From Treponema sp. (GTDB lineage Bacteria; Spirochaetota; Spirochaetia; Treponematales; Treponemataceae), in contig JAEDJS010000011.1 of the NCBI GenBank assembly GCA_016296205.1, forward strand, positions 1 to 36,211: a stretch of 36,211 nucleotides of DNA. The letters run 5' to 3'. Positions 16,603 through 24,495 of the stretch are shown piece after piece. Numbering within the stretch: the first letter of the stretch is position 1; each line of letters begins with the position of its first letter. The notes beneath the pieces are model-generated. The model was not told where the DNA came from. It saw nothing but the letters and a program-made list of their open reading frames with translations, and did not search any database. The position numbers and the translations under genes are program-made.

Positions 16603-16608
16603 ACAACC

Positions 16609-17460
16609 ATGAACAGCATAGACAAATCAATTGACAACATTCTCGAATCTTATGAAAAATATGGTGGAATCAACCTGGATGAAGCCTGCATCTTTCCAAA
16701 CCGTCAGAATGTTGTAAGTGTTTTGAATGACATCCTCAGCTTGATTTTTCCTGGTTATAAAACTGCAGAACTTTTAGACAGAGATACACTCCGTTATATT
16801 ACCGGCGAAAAAGTAAACCGCATTATTCTCATGCTTACAAAAGAAGTTCAGAAGTCTTTTGTTTATGTTAAGAATTCCACAACTGTAGAAAGCTCCCACT
16901 GTTATAAAATGGCAGAACAGGCTGCTCTGGCTTTAATCGATGAACTTCCGGAATTAAGGCGAATGGTTGCGCTGGATGTTCAGGCTGCATATTTAGGAGA
17001 TCCTGCTGCGGTAAGTACAGAAGAAGTTATCGTAAGTTATCCGGGCCTGGAAGCAATTGTTGTTCATAGAATTGCATATTTTCTGCATAATTGCGGCGTT
17101 CCTGTAATTCCTAGAATTATGAGCGAATATGTTCACGGTAAAACAGGAATCGATATTCATCCTGGTGCAAAAATCGGGGAAAGCTTTTTTATTGACCACG
17201 GCACTGGTGTTGTTATCGGCGAAACTTGTGAAATCGGTAATAATGTAAAAATTTATCAGGGAGTTACTCTTGGTGCCCTTAGCGTAAAAAAGGAACTGCA
17301 GAATAAAAAACGTCATCCAACAATCGAGGATAATGTTACAATTTATGCAAACGCAACAATTCTTGGCGGCGAAACAGTTATTGGCAAGGGGTCGGTTATT
17401 GGTGGTAATACATGGGTTACTAAACCAGTTGAACCGGGAACTTTTTACGTAAATAAATAA
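16609..17460 (+). CDS. cysE: Serine O-acetyltransferase
   Basis: 283 aa, cytoplasmic. It acetylates L-serine with acetyl-CoA in the first step of cysteine synthesis. The N-terminal helical region (to about residue 170) includes YPGLEAIVVHRIAYFLH, the EpsC/CysE signature. The C-terminal left-handed beta-helix is built of hexapeptide repeats (IDIHPGAKIGESFFIDHGTG, VVIGETCEIGNNVKIYQGVT). Catalytic His and Asp are in IDHGTGVVIGE. The extended N-terminus (about 100 residues more than short CysE forms) is like the anaerobe EpsC type. It probably starts leaderless. A NusG-II-domain gene follows after 26 bases, and radA after that. Confidence 0.93.
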   Translation: MNSIDKSIDNILESYEKYGGINLDEACIFPNRQNVVSVLNDILSLIFPGYKTAELLDRDTLRYITGEKVNRIILMLTKEVQKSFVYVKNSTTVESSHCYKMAEQAALALIDELPELRRMVALDVQAAYLGDPAAVSTEEVIVSYPGLEAIVVHRIAYFLHNCGVPVIPRIMSEYVHGKTGIDIHPGAKIGESFFIDHGTGVVIGETCEIGNNVKIYQGVTLGALSVKKELQNKKRHPTIEDNVTIYANATILGGETVIGKGSVIGGNTWVTKPVEPGTFYVNK

Positions 17461-17486
17461 TCAATCTGTTTCCCTTTTAATTCAAT

Positions 17487-17864
17487 ATGAAGAATCTAAA
17501 AATAAAATTTCTGGATGTGCTTTGCGCTGTTGTATTTGTTGCAGTAATTGTCTGTTCAATTTTTTATGCAGCAGGAGGTAAATCAACTGGAGCAGGAAAT
17601 CTTGTAATAACTTCCGGCAGTAGTGAATATATTTACCCCATGGATAAAAATCTGGTAGTAGAAGTTTCTGGGAAAATTGGAAAAACTGTTGTCCAGATTA
17701 AAAATGGTCAAGCCTTTATTTCTGATTCACCTTGTCCAAACAAAACCTGCATGCAGTGTAAACCTGTTTCCGGCAGCATGAATGTTATTTCCTGTCTTCC
17801 CAATGGAATTTTTTTACGAGTAGAAAAAGTTGACGATTCTACCCCTGATGCGTTAAGTTATTAA
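17487..17864 (+). CDS. NusG domain II-containing membrane-anchored protein
   Basis: 125 aa. One N-terminal membrane segment (about residues 9-30) precedes a small extracytoplasmic beta domain with DSPCPNKTCMQCKPVSG and VISCLPNGIFLRVE. That matches the NusG-domain-II (COG5341-like) proteins of Firmicutes and spirochaetes. The paired Cys residues could form a disulfide or bind metal. Function unknown for the family as far as I know; some members sit beside heptaprenyl or thiamine genes, which is not the case here. No Shine-Dalgarno is visible, and radA begins one base after its stop, so the pair is probably translationally coupled. Confidence 0.8.
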   Translation: MKNLKIKFLDVLCAVVFVAVIVCSIFYAAGGKSTGAGNLVITSGSSEYIYPMDKNLVVEVSGKIGKTVVQIKNGQAFISDSPCPNKTCMQCKPVSGSMNVISCLPNGIFLRVEKVDDSTPDALSY

Positions 17865-17865
17865 T

Positions 17866-19242
17866 ATGGCAAAAAAGAAAGGTTCAATAGTTTATAAATG
17901 CTCAAATTGCGGATACACTCAACCGGGATGGTTAGGAAGATGTCCTGGCTGCGGAATGTGGTCAACTTTGGAAGAATGTATTCTTGACCCCAATGGTGCA
18001 CAGGCCAGTCAGAAAAGTGACGGTACTTCTGTAAAAGCTAAACCGGTTACAATGGATCAGGTTTCTCTGGAAAAATGGGAACGATTTTTTACTGGAACAG
18101 ATGAATTTGACAGAGTTCTCGGTGGCGGCGCAATGAAGAAGAGTGCAGTTCTCCTTGGTGGTGAACCGGGAATTGGTAAATCAACTTTATTGATTCAGAC
18201 TGCATCAAATTTAATTTCCAACGAAAAAGCAAAAGTTCTCTATATCAGTGGCGAAGAAAGTGCCAGTCAGATAAAGGGAAGGGCAGTACGGCTGGGGCTT
18301 AATGTTGATTCTATGTCGATTCTTTGTACAATGCGTCTTGAAGATATTCTTGATGCTCTGGACAGTCTTAATCCTCAAGTTGTTATAGTTGATTCAATCC
18401 AGACTGTTTATTCTGCAGAAGCGGGGCTTGTTCCTGGAACTGTTAATCAGTTAAAGTACTGCGGTAACGAATTGATTGCATGGGTTAAAGAGCGGCAGAG
18501 TGTTCTTTTTATGACTTGCCATGTTACAAAAGATGGAATTCTTGCGGGGCCTAAAAGCCTTGAACACATGGTTGATACTGTAATTTCTTTTGAACGTTCC
18601 ACTGATGAAGTAAGGTTTCTAAGGGCGTCAAAAAATCGTTTTGGTTCTGTTGATGAGCTTGGCATTTTTGAAATGTCAGAAAAGGGGCTGGCATCAGTTC
18701 CAGATCCAAGTGCTCTTTTTATTACCCGTCGTGATTCCAATCCTCCAGCTGGTGTTGCCTGTGTTCCTGTTTTTGAAGGTTCCAGAGTGTTTGTTGTAGA
18801 AATCCAGGCGTTAACAGTTCCTGCAAAAGGTGCCATAAATCGTGTTTACAGTGAAAAAATCGATTCTGCACGGGTAAGCAGAGTGGCGGCTGTTATAGAA
18901 AAACGTGCTGGAATAAAATTCAGTGATCAGGATATTTATATAAATGTGGCAGGGGGAGTAAGACTTACGGAAAGTGCAATTGATGCGGCTTTGGCGGCAG
19001 CATTGTATTCTGCAAGAACAGATATTGCCCTTCCTCCTAAATCTGTTGTGCTGGGTGAGTTGAGTCTTGCCGGTGAAATCAGGCCGGTAAGTAAATTACG
19101 CCAGAGAGTTAAAACATCAGCAGATATGGGAATGCTAAATATTGTTGTTCCAGAAAAAGAATCCTTTAGCGGTAATGCTCGAATTGTGGCAGTTGATTCA
19201 ATTAAAGCGCTTTTAAAGGAAGTATTTCTTGCAGGTAAATAA
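17866..19242 (+). CDS. radA: DNA repair protein RadA (Sms)
   Basis: 458 aa, full length. The N-terminal zinc finger has C12-x2-C15 and C26-x2-C29. The RecA-like ATPase has Walker A GGEPGIGKST (near residue 100), VIVDSIQTVYS (Walker B) and the RadA-specific KNRFG. The C-terminal Lon-like domain shows VFVVEIQALTVPAKGAINRV and GGVRLTESAIDAALAAAL. RadA helps branch migration and processing of recombination intermediates. The start codon follows the previous stop by a single base with no Shine-Dalgarno. Confidence 0.97.
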   Translation: MAKKKGSIVYKCSNCGYTQPGWLGRCPGCGMWSTLEECILDPNGAQASQKSDGTSVKAKPVTMDQVSLEKWERFFTGTDEFDRVLGGGAMKKSAVLLGGEPGIGKSTLLIQTASNLISNEKAKVLYISGEESASQIKGRAVRLGLNVDSMSILCTMRLEDILDALDSLNPQVVIVDSIQTVYSAEAGLVPGTVNQLKYCGNELIAWVKERQSVLFMTCHVTKDGILAGPKSLEHMVDTVISFERSTDEVRFLRASKNRFGSVDELGIFEMSEKGLASVPDPSALFITRRDSNPPAGVACVPVFEGSRVFVVEIQALTVPAKGAINRVYSEKIDSARVSRVAAVIEKRAGIKFSDQDIYINVAGGVRLTESAIDAALAAALYSARTDIALPPKSVVLGELSLAGEIRPVSKLRQRVKTSADMGMLNIVVPEKESFSGNARIVAVDSIKALLKEVFLAGK

Positions 19243-19249
19243 AATTTCC

Positions 19250-19278
19250 TTGAATTCTCCACTTGTTTTAGGTATACT
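19250..19278 (+). promoter_or_regulatory. Promoter of hprK, leaderless geometry
   Basis: TTGAAT (19250-19255), a 17-bp spacer, and TATACT (19273-19278). The ATG at 19285 begins after only six more bases (GTAATT), so the mRNA should start at or next to the initiation codon. Confidence 0.7.
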
Positions 19279-19284
19279 GTAATT

Positions 19285-20274
19285 ATGTCCGAGAAAACAT
19301 TTACAGTATTGGATTTATTAAGCTTAGAACTCAAAGGTCATGATGCCTTAAATTTGCAGTGTATTGCCGGAAGAAAAGGTTTGGCCCGGGAAATTGTAGT
19401 TCCTGATATTAACAGACCGGGACTTGCACTTTCGGGGTTTCTGGAATCTTTTGCATATCAGCGGGTACAGCTGTTTGGTCGTGGTGAACATGCCTATATC
19501 CAAAAGCTTCACAATGAAGGCAATGAAGATTCTATCAGAGCGTTGTTTTCATATATGATGCCTTGTGTAGTTTTTACTTACGGACTTACTCCCAGTGATT
19601 CATTTATCCAGATTGCAGAAGACAGCGGTTGTGCGGTTCTGCAGACAGATTTGGAAAGTACAGATTTTTCTACAAGGCTTCTCCGTGTTTTTTCTAATAT
19701 TTTTGCTCCTCGTGTTTCTCTTCATGGCGTTCTTGTAGACGTTTATGGTGTTGGTATTCTTTTAAAAGGTTCCAGCGGTGTTGGAAAAAGTGAAACTGCT
19801 CTGGAACTTGTTGAACGAGGACATCGCCTTGTTGCTGATGATATTGTAAAAATCCGATGCGTTAACGGTAACACTGTTCTTGGTGAAGGTGCAAACTCTC
19901 TTCTTAGTCACCACATGGAAATCCGCGGACTGGGAATTATTAATGTAAGCCAGCTGTATGGAGTTGGTGCAATTCGTGAACAGAAAGAAATCCAGCTTGT
20001 TGTTACTTTGGAAGAATGGAACCCGGAAAAGATTTACGACAGACTGGGAACAGAAACTAAGATGACAGATCTTCTGGGGGTTAAAATTCCTGAACTGGAG
20101 ATTCCTGTAAAACCTGGAAGAAACCTTCCGATTATTATTGAAGCTGCTGCAATGAATGAACGACTTAAATCCATGGGATATTATTCGGCTAGGGAATTCA
20201 ATCAGAATGTCCTTAAATGGATCGAAAGTGGAGAAGCTCAGGCTGCATATTACAGTGCAGAAGATAAATATTGA
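19285..20274 (+). CDS. hprK: HPr kinase/phosphorylase
   Basis: 329 aa. It phosphorylates HPr on the regulatory Ser46 using ATP or pyrophosphate and also removes that phosphate; cytoplasmic, hexameric in known members. The N-terminal HprK_N domain spans about residues 1-135. The kinase domain has HGVLVDVYGVGILLKGSSGV, including the P-loop GSSGVGKSE, then RGHRLVADDIVKI and the family signature EIRGLGIINVSQLYG. LPIIIEAAAMN occurs near the C-terminus. The gene encoding HPr lies 72 bases downstream. In spirochaetes this pair is known even where sugar PTS transport is incomplete, so the role may be regulatory. Confidence 0.97.
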   Translation: MSEKTFTVLDLLSLELKGHDALNLQCIAGRKGLAREIVVPDINRPGLALSGFLESFAYQRVQLFGRGEHAYIQKLHNEGNEDSIRALFSYMMPCVVFTYGLTPSDSFIQIAEDSGCAVLQTDLESTDFSTRLLRVFSNIFAPRVSLHGVLVDVYGVGILLKGSSGVGKSETALELVERGHRLVADDIVKIRCVNGNTVLGEGANSLLSHHMEIRGLGIINVSQLYGVGAIREQKEIQLVVTLEEWNPEKIYDRLGTETKMTDLLGVKIPELEIPVKPGRNLPIIIEAAAMNERLKSMGYYSAREFNQNVLKWIESGEAQAAYYSAEDKY

Positions 20275-20293
20275 ATTTAATTACAAAAGATAC

Positions 20294-20321
20294 TTGACGG
20301 ATTAATAGTATCCGTTATATT
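20294..20321 (+). promoter_or_regulatory. Promoter ahead of HPr-lexA
   Basis: TTGACG (20294-20299), a 16-bp spacer, and TATATT (20316-20321). A leader of about 20 bases with AAGGAC as ribosome-binding site precedes the ATG at 20347. Confidence 0.55.
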
Positions 20322-20346
20322 AATATTAACAGACAAGGACAAAAAA

Positions 20347-20613
20347 ATGACAGAAAAACTGCTTACAGTAAAAAACAGAGCCGGAATCCATGCAAGACCT
20401 GCAGCTCTTATTGCTCAGACTGCAAACAAATTTTCTTCGGAAATTACTTTAGAAAAAGACACCATTGTAGTAAACGCAAAATCAATTATGGGTGTTATTA
20501 CAATGGGTGCCGGATATAACACAACAATGAAGCTTGTTGCTAATGGAAGCGACGAAGTTGAAGCAGTAGAAGCAATTTTTAGTTTGTTTGAATCAAAGTT
20601 CGAGGAGGACTAA
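20347..20613 (+). CDS. ptsH: Phosphocarrier protein HPr
   Basis: 88 aa, the usual size. RAGIHARPAAL holds the active His (near residue 16) phosphorylated by Enzyme I, and NAKSIMGVITM holds the regulatory Ser (near 47) that HprK phosphorylates. Both sites are intact, so it can serve as a carrier or as a Ser-P regulator. It follows hprK and has its own probable promoter. Its last codons contain the GGAGGA ribosome-binding site of lexA, which starts three bases after the stop, so the two are co-transcribed. Confidence 0.97.
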   Translation: MTEKLLTVKNRAGIHARPAALIAQTANKFSSEITLEKDTIVVNAKSIMGVITMGAGYNTTMKLVANGSDEVEAVEAIFSLFESKFEED

Positions 20614-20616
20614 TTA

Positions 20617-21225
20617 ATGAAGGATCTGACTGAACGTCAGCGTGAATTCCGTGATTTTATTGCAGATTATATAGAAGAAAACTCTTATCCCCCAACTGTT
20701 CGGGAAATGGCTGAACATTTTGATGTCTCTTTGAGGGCTGTTCAGGATCATGTTTCCGCTCTTCAGAAAAAAGGGTTTATTTCTGTAAATCCAAAGCTTT
20801 CCCGCTCTATGAAGGTGCTTCGGGATGAACGTAAACAGGAACCTCCTTTTACGGCAAAAGTGCCTATGCTTGGAACTGTAGCTGCTGGAATTCCGATTTT
20901 AAGCGAAGAAAATCTTGACGGCTATGTTACAGTTACAGAACCTTTTGTTAAGCCGGGCAAAGAATATTTTGCTCTTCATGTTCGGGGTTCTTCTATGATA
21001 AATGCTGGAATTCTTGAAGGGGATGTGGCAGTTATTGAACAGTCTGCTACAGCTCTTGACGGGCAGATTGTTGTAGCTGTTGTTGATGAAGCTATTACCT
21101 TAAAACGGTTTTATAAAGAGGCAAGTCGTGTAAGACTTCAGCCCGAAAATCCTGCTTTTCAGCCGATTTATTGTACAAATGTAAGAATCGTTGGTGTTTT
21201 GGCAGGAATTTTGCGTCAGTATTAA
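20617..21225 (+). CDS. lexA: LexA repressor
   Basis: 202 aa, typical length. An N-terminal winged helix-turn-helix (LTERQREFRDFIADYIEENS, then PPTVREMAEHFDVSLRAVQDH) is followed by an S24 autoprotease domain. The cleavage site is the Ala-Gly bond in GTVAAGIP. The nucleophile Ser is in VRGSSMINAGI and the base Lys in AITLKRFY. It should repress SOS genes and self-cleave on RecA filaments. I could not identify an SOS box in front of it; the helix that reads DNA in spirochaete LexA differs from that of E. coli. The gene is located between HPr and holA. Confidence 0.95.
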   Translation: MKDLTERQREFRDFIADYIEENSYPPTVREMAEHFDVSLRAVQDHVSALQKKGFISVNPKLSRSMKVLRDERKQEPPFTAKVPMLGTVAAGIPILSEENLDGYVTVTEPFVKPGKEYFALHVRGSSMINAGILEGDVAVIEQSATALDGQIVVAVVDEAITLKRFYKEASRVRLQPENPAFQPIYCTNVRIVGVLAGILRQY

Positions 21226-21226
21226 A

Positions 21227-22240
21227 ATGGGAAATTTTTATCTTTTTACAGGTCCAGAAGCCGGTCAGAAAAATGATGAAATTGCTGATCTTAAGCAGAA
21301 GGCCAGAGAAAAATACGGAACAATCGAAGAATACTCATATTATGCTTCAGAAACACCAATTGGGGATATTGTTTCCCAGTTGCTGAATGGAAGTCTTTTT
21401 ACACCTTCTATTTTTGTTGTGGTAAAAAATGCAGAAGTAATTAAAGCAACGGAAGAAAAGTTCATTTCTAAATGGGCCGCCAGCTGCAATTCCAGTTCCA
21501 ACACACTTGTTCTTGTTAGTGACGAAAATAAAATAAATACTAAAATTGAATCTCTTGTTCCTTCTGTAAATAAAAAAATCTTCTGGGAAATGTTCGAAAA
21601 CCGTAAACAGGATTGGGTAAAAGATTATTTCCGGAAAAACGGCATGGGAATTACATCTGATGCAGTAGATGCAATCCTTGAAATGCTGGAAAACAATACA
21701 GAAACTCTAAAAAATGAATGTTCCAGATTTTTTTATTGTTTTGAAAGCGGTCATACTGTTTCTGAAGAAGATGTAGAAAAAATCCTTTCCCATAACAAGG
21801 AAGAAACTGCTTTTTCTCTGTTCGATGCTATGTGCGCTTTGGGAGAACCGGCTCAGAAACGTTTTGAATCGTCCCTGGCAATTCTAGATAAAATTATGTC
21901 TTCCAGCAATTCCAGTAAGGCTATTCCAACAATTGCGGGGCTTGTTTACTGTTTCCGTCAGCTTAGAGCATGGCATTTTCTGCACAGTAAAACAGACAAA
22001 CCTTCTGAAGATGATTATAAAAAAAATGGTTTTGCCCGTAAACAGTCTAGAACTCAGTATCAGAATGCTGCACGGGTGTGGGGGGCTGGTTCAACTGCAT
22101 CAATTATTGCTCTGCTTTCTTCTACAGATATAGAATTAAGAAGCAATATGGCGGCTCACGAAAAAACTATTATGTCACTTTTGATTTATTCAATTGTTAT
22201 GAAAAATGGAGCATATTGTTCCAGTTATGATAAATACTAA
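21227..22240 (+). CDS. holA: DNA polymerase III delta subunit-like protein (HolA)
   Basis: 337 aa from ATG 21227, one base after the lexA stop. The family pattern is a divergent AAA-like clamp-loader subunit. It begins MGNFYLFTGPEAGQKNDEI, where the P-loop is degenerate as usual for delta. FVVVKNAEVIK and NTLVLVSDENKI give the central strand-helix pattern, followed by an all-helical C-terminal collar. Delta opens the sliding clamp as part of the clamp loader. The frame extends to 21191 inside lexA, which I reject. The call depends on overall pattern, so confidence is moderate. Confidence 0.72.
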   Translation: MGNFYLFTGPEAGQKNDEIADLKQKAREKYGTIEEYSYYASETPIGDIVSQLLNGSLFTPSIFVVVKNAEVIKATEEKFISKWAASCNSSSNTLVLVSDENKINTKIESLVPSVNKKIFWEMFENRKQDWVKDYFRKNGMGITSDAVDAILEMLENNTETLKNECSRFFYCFESGHTVSEEDVEKILSHNKEETAFSLFDAMCALGEPAQKRFESSLAILDKIMSSSNSSKAIPTIAGLVYCFRQLRAWHFLHSKTDKPSEDDYKKNGFARKQSRTQYQNAARVWGAGSTASIIALLSSTDIELRSNMAAHEKTIMSLLIYSIVMKNGAYCSSYDKY

Positions 22241-22258
22241 GAATGGAGTGTAAGAATT

Positions 22259-22483
22259 ATGGCAGATGATTTTTCGTTTTCTATAGAAAAAACTGTTGGT
22301 GTTGTTTCGGAAGGAAAAGGCGGATGGAAACTTGAATTGAATCTTGTTTCCTGGGGTGGAAGGCCTGCTAAATACGATTTGCGTTCATGGTCTGAAGATC
22401 ACCAGAAGATGGGAAAGGGTTGTACTCTTACTAAGGAAGATCTTGAATCATTAAAGAACCTGCTGAATTCTGTGGAATTATAG
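22259..22483 (+). CDS. YdbC/PC4-family single-strand DNA-binding protein
   Basis: 74 aa. The sequence contains GGWKLELNLVSWGGRPAKYD, DLRSWSEDHQKMGKGCTLT and LESLKNLLNSVEL, closely matching the small YdbC-like members of the PC4/Sub1 family. Structures of that family show a dimer that binds single-stranded DNA or RNA through a curved beta sheet. The ribosome-binding site GGAG lies 10 bases upstream of the ATG. It ends the lexA-holA run; a TTTACCC/GGGTAAA hairpin (about 22484-22510) follows without a T-tract. Confidence 0.85.
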   Translation: MADDFSFSIEKTVGVVSEGKGGWKLELNLVSWGGRPAKYDLRSWSEDHQKMGKGCTLTKEDLESLKNLLNSVEL

Positions 22484-22531
22484 TTTTTACCCAAAAAATT
22501 TGCAGGGTAAATGATGCAGAGTAAATGATTC

Positions 22532-22560
22532 TTGAAATTTATTCTAACTTATTGTAATAT
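22532..22560 (+). promoter_or_regulatory. Promoter of the lipoprotein/LysM operon
   Basis: TTGAAA (22532-22537), a 17-bp spacer, and TAATAT (22555-22560), with CGGAGG ahead of the ATG at 22585. Confidence 0.65.
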
Positions 22561-22584
22561 TTAAAAAAATAAAACGGAGGATAT

Positions 22585-23571
22585 ATGAAAAAGATTAAAT
22601 TTATAGTTTTGGCTGTTAGTTTGATTTCGGCAGTTTTTTTTGCTTCATGTAAATCAACACCGGAACCAGAACCTGCCCCATCTCCTGCACCAGTAGAAAA
22701 AGAGTCGGAACCAGAATCTGCCCCAGTAGAAATCATTAAGGATTATACAGAAGAAAATAAAGTATCTTTTGAAAAAATTGATTCTGCCCGTCAGAGTGCA
22801 ATTGATGCAGGCGCAGAAAAAGTAAATCCATTGGGATGGGCTGCCGCAGAAGCAGAATTAAAAGCAGAACAGGCTGCTTTTCAGACAACTCCTGCAGCAG
22901 ATCTTTCAATCGCCCTGGATGACCTGGAAGCACGTTACAATGCTCTGGCAAGTCAGGCAAAGGCTGTTTCTTTAAAAGCAAGAATTGATGAACTTGATTT
23001 TTCATCTTATGCACAGAGTAATTACAATAATGGCTGTGCTGCCCTGGATGAACTTTCTTTGCCAACTGCAAACATTGCAAAAGGAAAAGATCTTTTTGCT
23101 AAGGCAAGCATGGCAGAAGAATCTTTTGTAAGCGTTCTCAAAAGCGGGTTCAGAGTACTGGCAAAGGCTGAACGTTCAGATTCTGTTTTGTCAAAGAAAA
23201 ATGCAGACAGTGTAAAAGCTGCTGTTTCTAAAGCAACAGATTATAGTTCTGCTGTAGAAAAAATTAAAGCTGCAGACCAGAATTACGCAACAGGCAATCC
23301 AGAAGAAGCATATAATCTTTATAAAGAAGCATCAGGAATTTTCCAGGCAATTTACGAAGATATTTCAACAAAGAGAGCTGCTGCTCTTGCTGCAATTGAA
23401 GCTGCTAAAGCAAAAGTTGCAAACAGTGAAGCTGCTGCAAAGGAAGCTGATCAAAAAGCACCCCTTGGTGATCAGAAAGTACAGGGAATTGAAGACGCTG
23501 ATGCTAAACTTCTGGAAGATGACAGCTTTGCAGAATATAAATCAGAAGATGTTGGCGATCTTTCGGAATAA
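22585..23571 (+). CDS. Ala/Glu/Lys-rich helical lipoprotein
   Basis: 328 aa. The signal peptide ends in a lipobox (SAVFFASC, Cys about residue 22), so a lipid-anchored periplasmic or surface protein is expected. A Pro/Glu-rich linker follows (STPEPEPAPSPAPVEKESEP). The rest is almost entirely alpha-helical and Ala-rich, with short tandem helical units (NYATGNPEEAYNLYKEASGI resembles a TPR-like hairpin), ending in an acidic tail. I do not recognise a defined family. It is co-transcribed with a LysM-like secreted protein starting 10 bases later, whose N-terminal half has similar helix pairs. A structural or cell-wall-associated role for the two together is an inference. Confidence 0.8.
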   Translation: MKKIKFIVLAVSLISAVFFASCKSTPEPEPAPSPAPVEKESEPESAPVEIIKDYTEENKVSFEKIDSARQSAIDAGAEKVNPLGWAAAEAELKAEQAAFQTTPAADLSIALDDLEARYNALASQAKAVSLKARIDELDFSSYAQSNYNNGCAALDELSLPTANIAKGKDLFAKASMAEESFVSVLKSGFRVLAKAERSDSVLSKKNADSVKAAVSKATDYSSAVEKIKAADQNYATGNPEEAYNLYKEASGIFQAIYEDISTKRAAALAAIEAAKAKVANSEAAAKEADQKAPLGDQKVQGIEDADAKLLEDDSFAEYKSEDVGDLSE

Positions 23572-23581
23572 GAGGTAAGAA

Positions 23582-24283
23582 ATGAAAAAGTTATTATTAA
23601 CAGTTGCAATGTGTATTTGCTGTGCTGCAGTTTTTGCTGTAAGTTATACAAATAATACATATCAGAAACTTGCACAGGAATATACTGTAAAAGCAGAAAA
23701 AGCTCTTGATGCCGGAGAATATGACCTGGCAGAAGAATATGCCGCCAAAGCAAGTGAAAATGCCTCCTTGTCTGAAGCATACATCAAAAAAATGACAGCT
23801 AAAGCAGATGCAGATAAAAATATTGCTCTTGCTACAAACCGTATGAATTATGTTAAAAGTATTCGCGGTGATGTTACTTTTCCATTGGCTTACAAGGCTG
23901 CAGAAACTTTGCTTGATCAGGCAAACAAAGCCTATGAAGCAGAAAATTATGAAGCCGCAAGCATGATGGCAAAACAGCTTGTAGAAACTTTGGCAGAAGT
24001 AAAAGAAATTACTCCTCTCCCAAAATATTATATTGTTCGTCCTTGGGCAGAAAGCAAAGACTGTTTCTGGAATATTTCTGGACGTGCTTATGTTTACAAC
24101 AATCCCTTCCTTTGGGAAAACTTGTATGAAGCAAATAAAAACCAGTTGCAGGATCCAAAAAATCCTAACCTTATTCAGCCTGGTATGAAAATGGAAATTC
24201 CATCTATCAGTGGTGAATACCGTGACGGTGTTTACAGTCCAACAAAGAAATACGATCCGTTCCAGTCAACACTTTCAAGATAA
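23582..24283 (+). CDS. Secreted protein with TPR-like helices and LysM-like C-terminus
   Basis: 233 aa. Signal peptide MKKLLLTVAMCICCAAVFA. Residues 25-135 are helix pairs (EKALDAGEYDLAEEYAAKA, then AYEAENYEAASMMAKQL). The C-terminal part has PLPKYYIVRPWAESKDCFWN followed by NPFLWENLYEANK and LIQPGMKMEIP, which is the LysM pattern in a divergent form, so peptidoglycan binding is likely. The start has GAGGTAA upstream. It ends its operon: a strong terminator lies 50 bases downstream. The catalytic function, if any, is not visible. Confidence 0.82.
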   Translation: MKKLLLTVAMCICCAAVFAVSYTNNTYQKLAQEYTVKAEKALDAGEYDLAEEYAAKASENASLSEAYIKKMTAKADADKNIALATNRMNYVKSIRGDVTFPLAYKAAETLLDQANKAYEAENYEAASMMAKQLVETLAEVKEITPLPKYYIVRPWAESKDCFWNISGRAYVYNNPFLWENLYEANKNQLQDPKNPNLIQPGMKMEIPSISGEYRDGVYSPTKKYDPFQSTLSR

Positions 24284-24333
24284 TTAGACGTCGGGAATTT
24301 TTGTAAAATTCAACTTATCAAATAATGATAATG

Positions 24334-24373
24334 TCCCCTTTTGCAATTTGTTTGTTAAAAGGGGATTTTTTTT
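24334..24373 (+). terminator. Intrinsic terminator after the LysM-like gene
   Basis: TCCCCTTTT (24334-24342) pairs with AAAAGGGGA (24357-24365), followed by eight T (24366-24373). The remaining part of the 212-bp gap to the SDR gene contains only a -10-like TATAAT (24473-24478) and no gene. Confidence 0.88.
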
Positions 24374-24495
24374 ATTCAAATACTGTTATCCTCAATAGGT
24401 TTTCTGTTATGGACTTTCTGATTAAAGTTCCTTCTTGATAATACATTCTGTTCATTCCAATAAAAGTTGTGGTATAATTTTATATAAGAGAAAAA

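Noticed and set aside
16481..16608. Terminator or small RNA between the efflux permease and cysE
   Set aside because: Only a 5-bp TGGAA/TTCCA stem without a T-tract is visible; not enough to support a feature.
24334..24373. Attenuator in front of the SDR gene
   Set aside because: It lies more than 100 bases upstream of a separate -10 box and directly after the LysM-like gene, and no A1/G4 hairpin overlaps it. It is an ordinary terminator.
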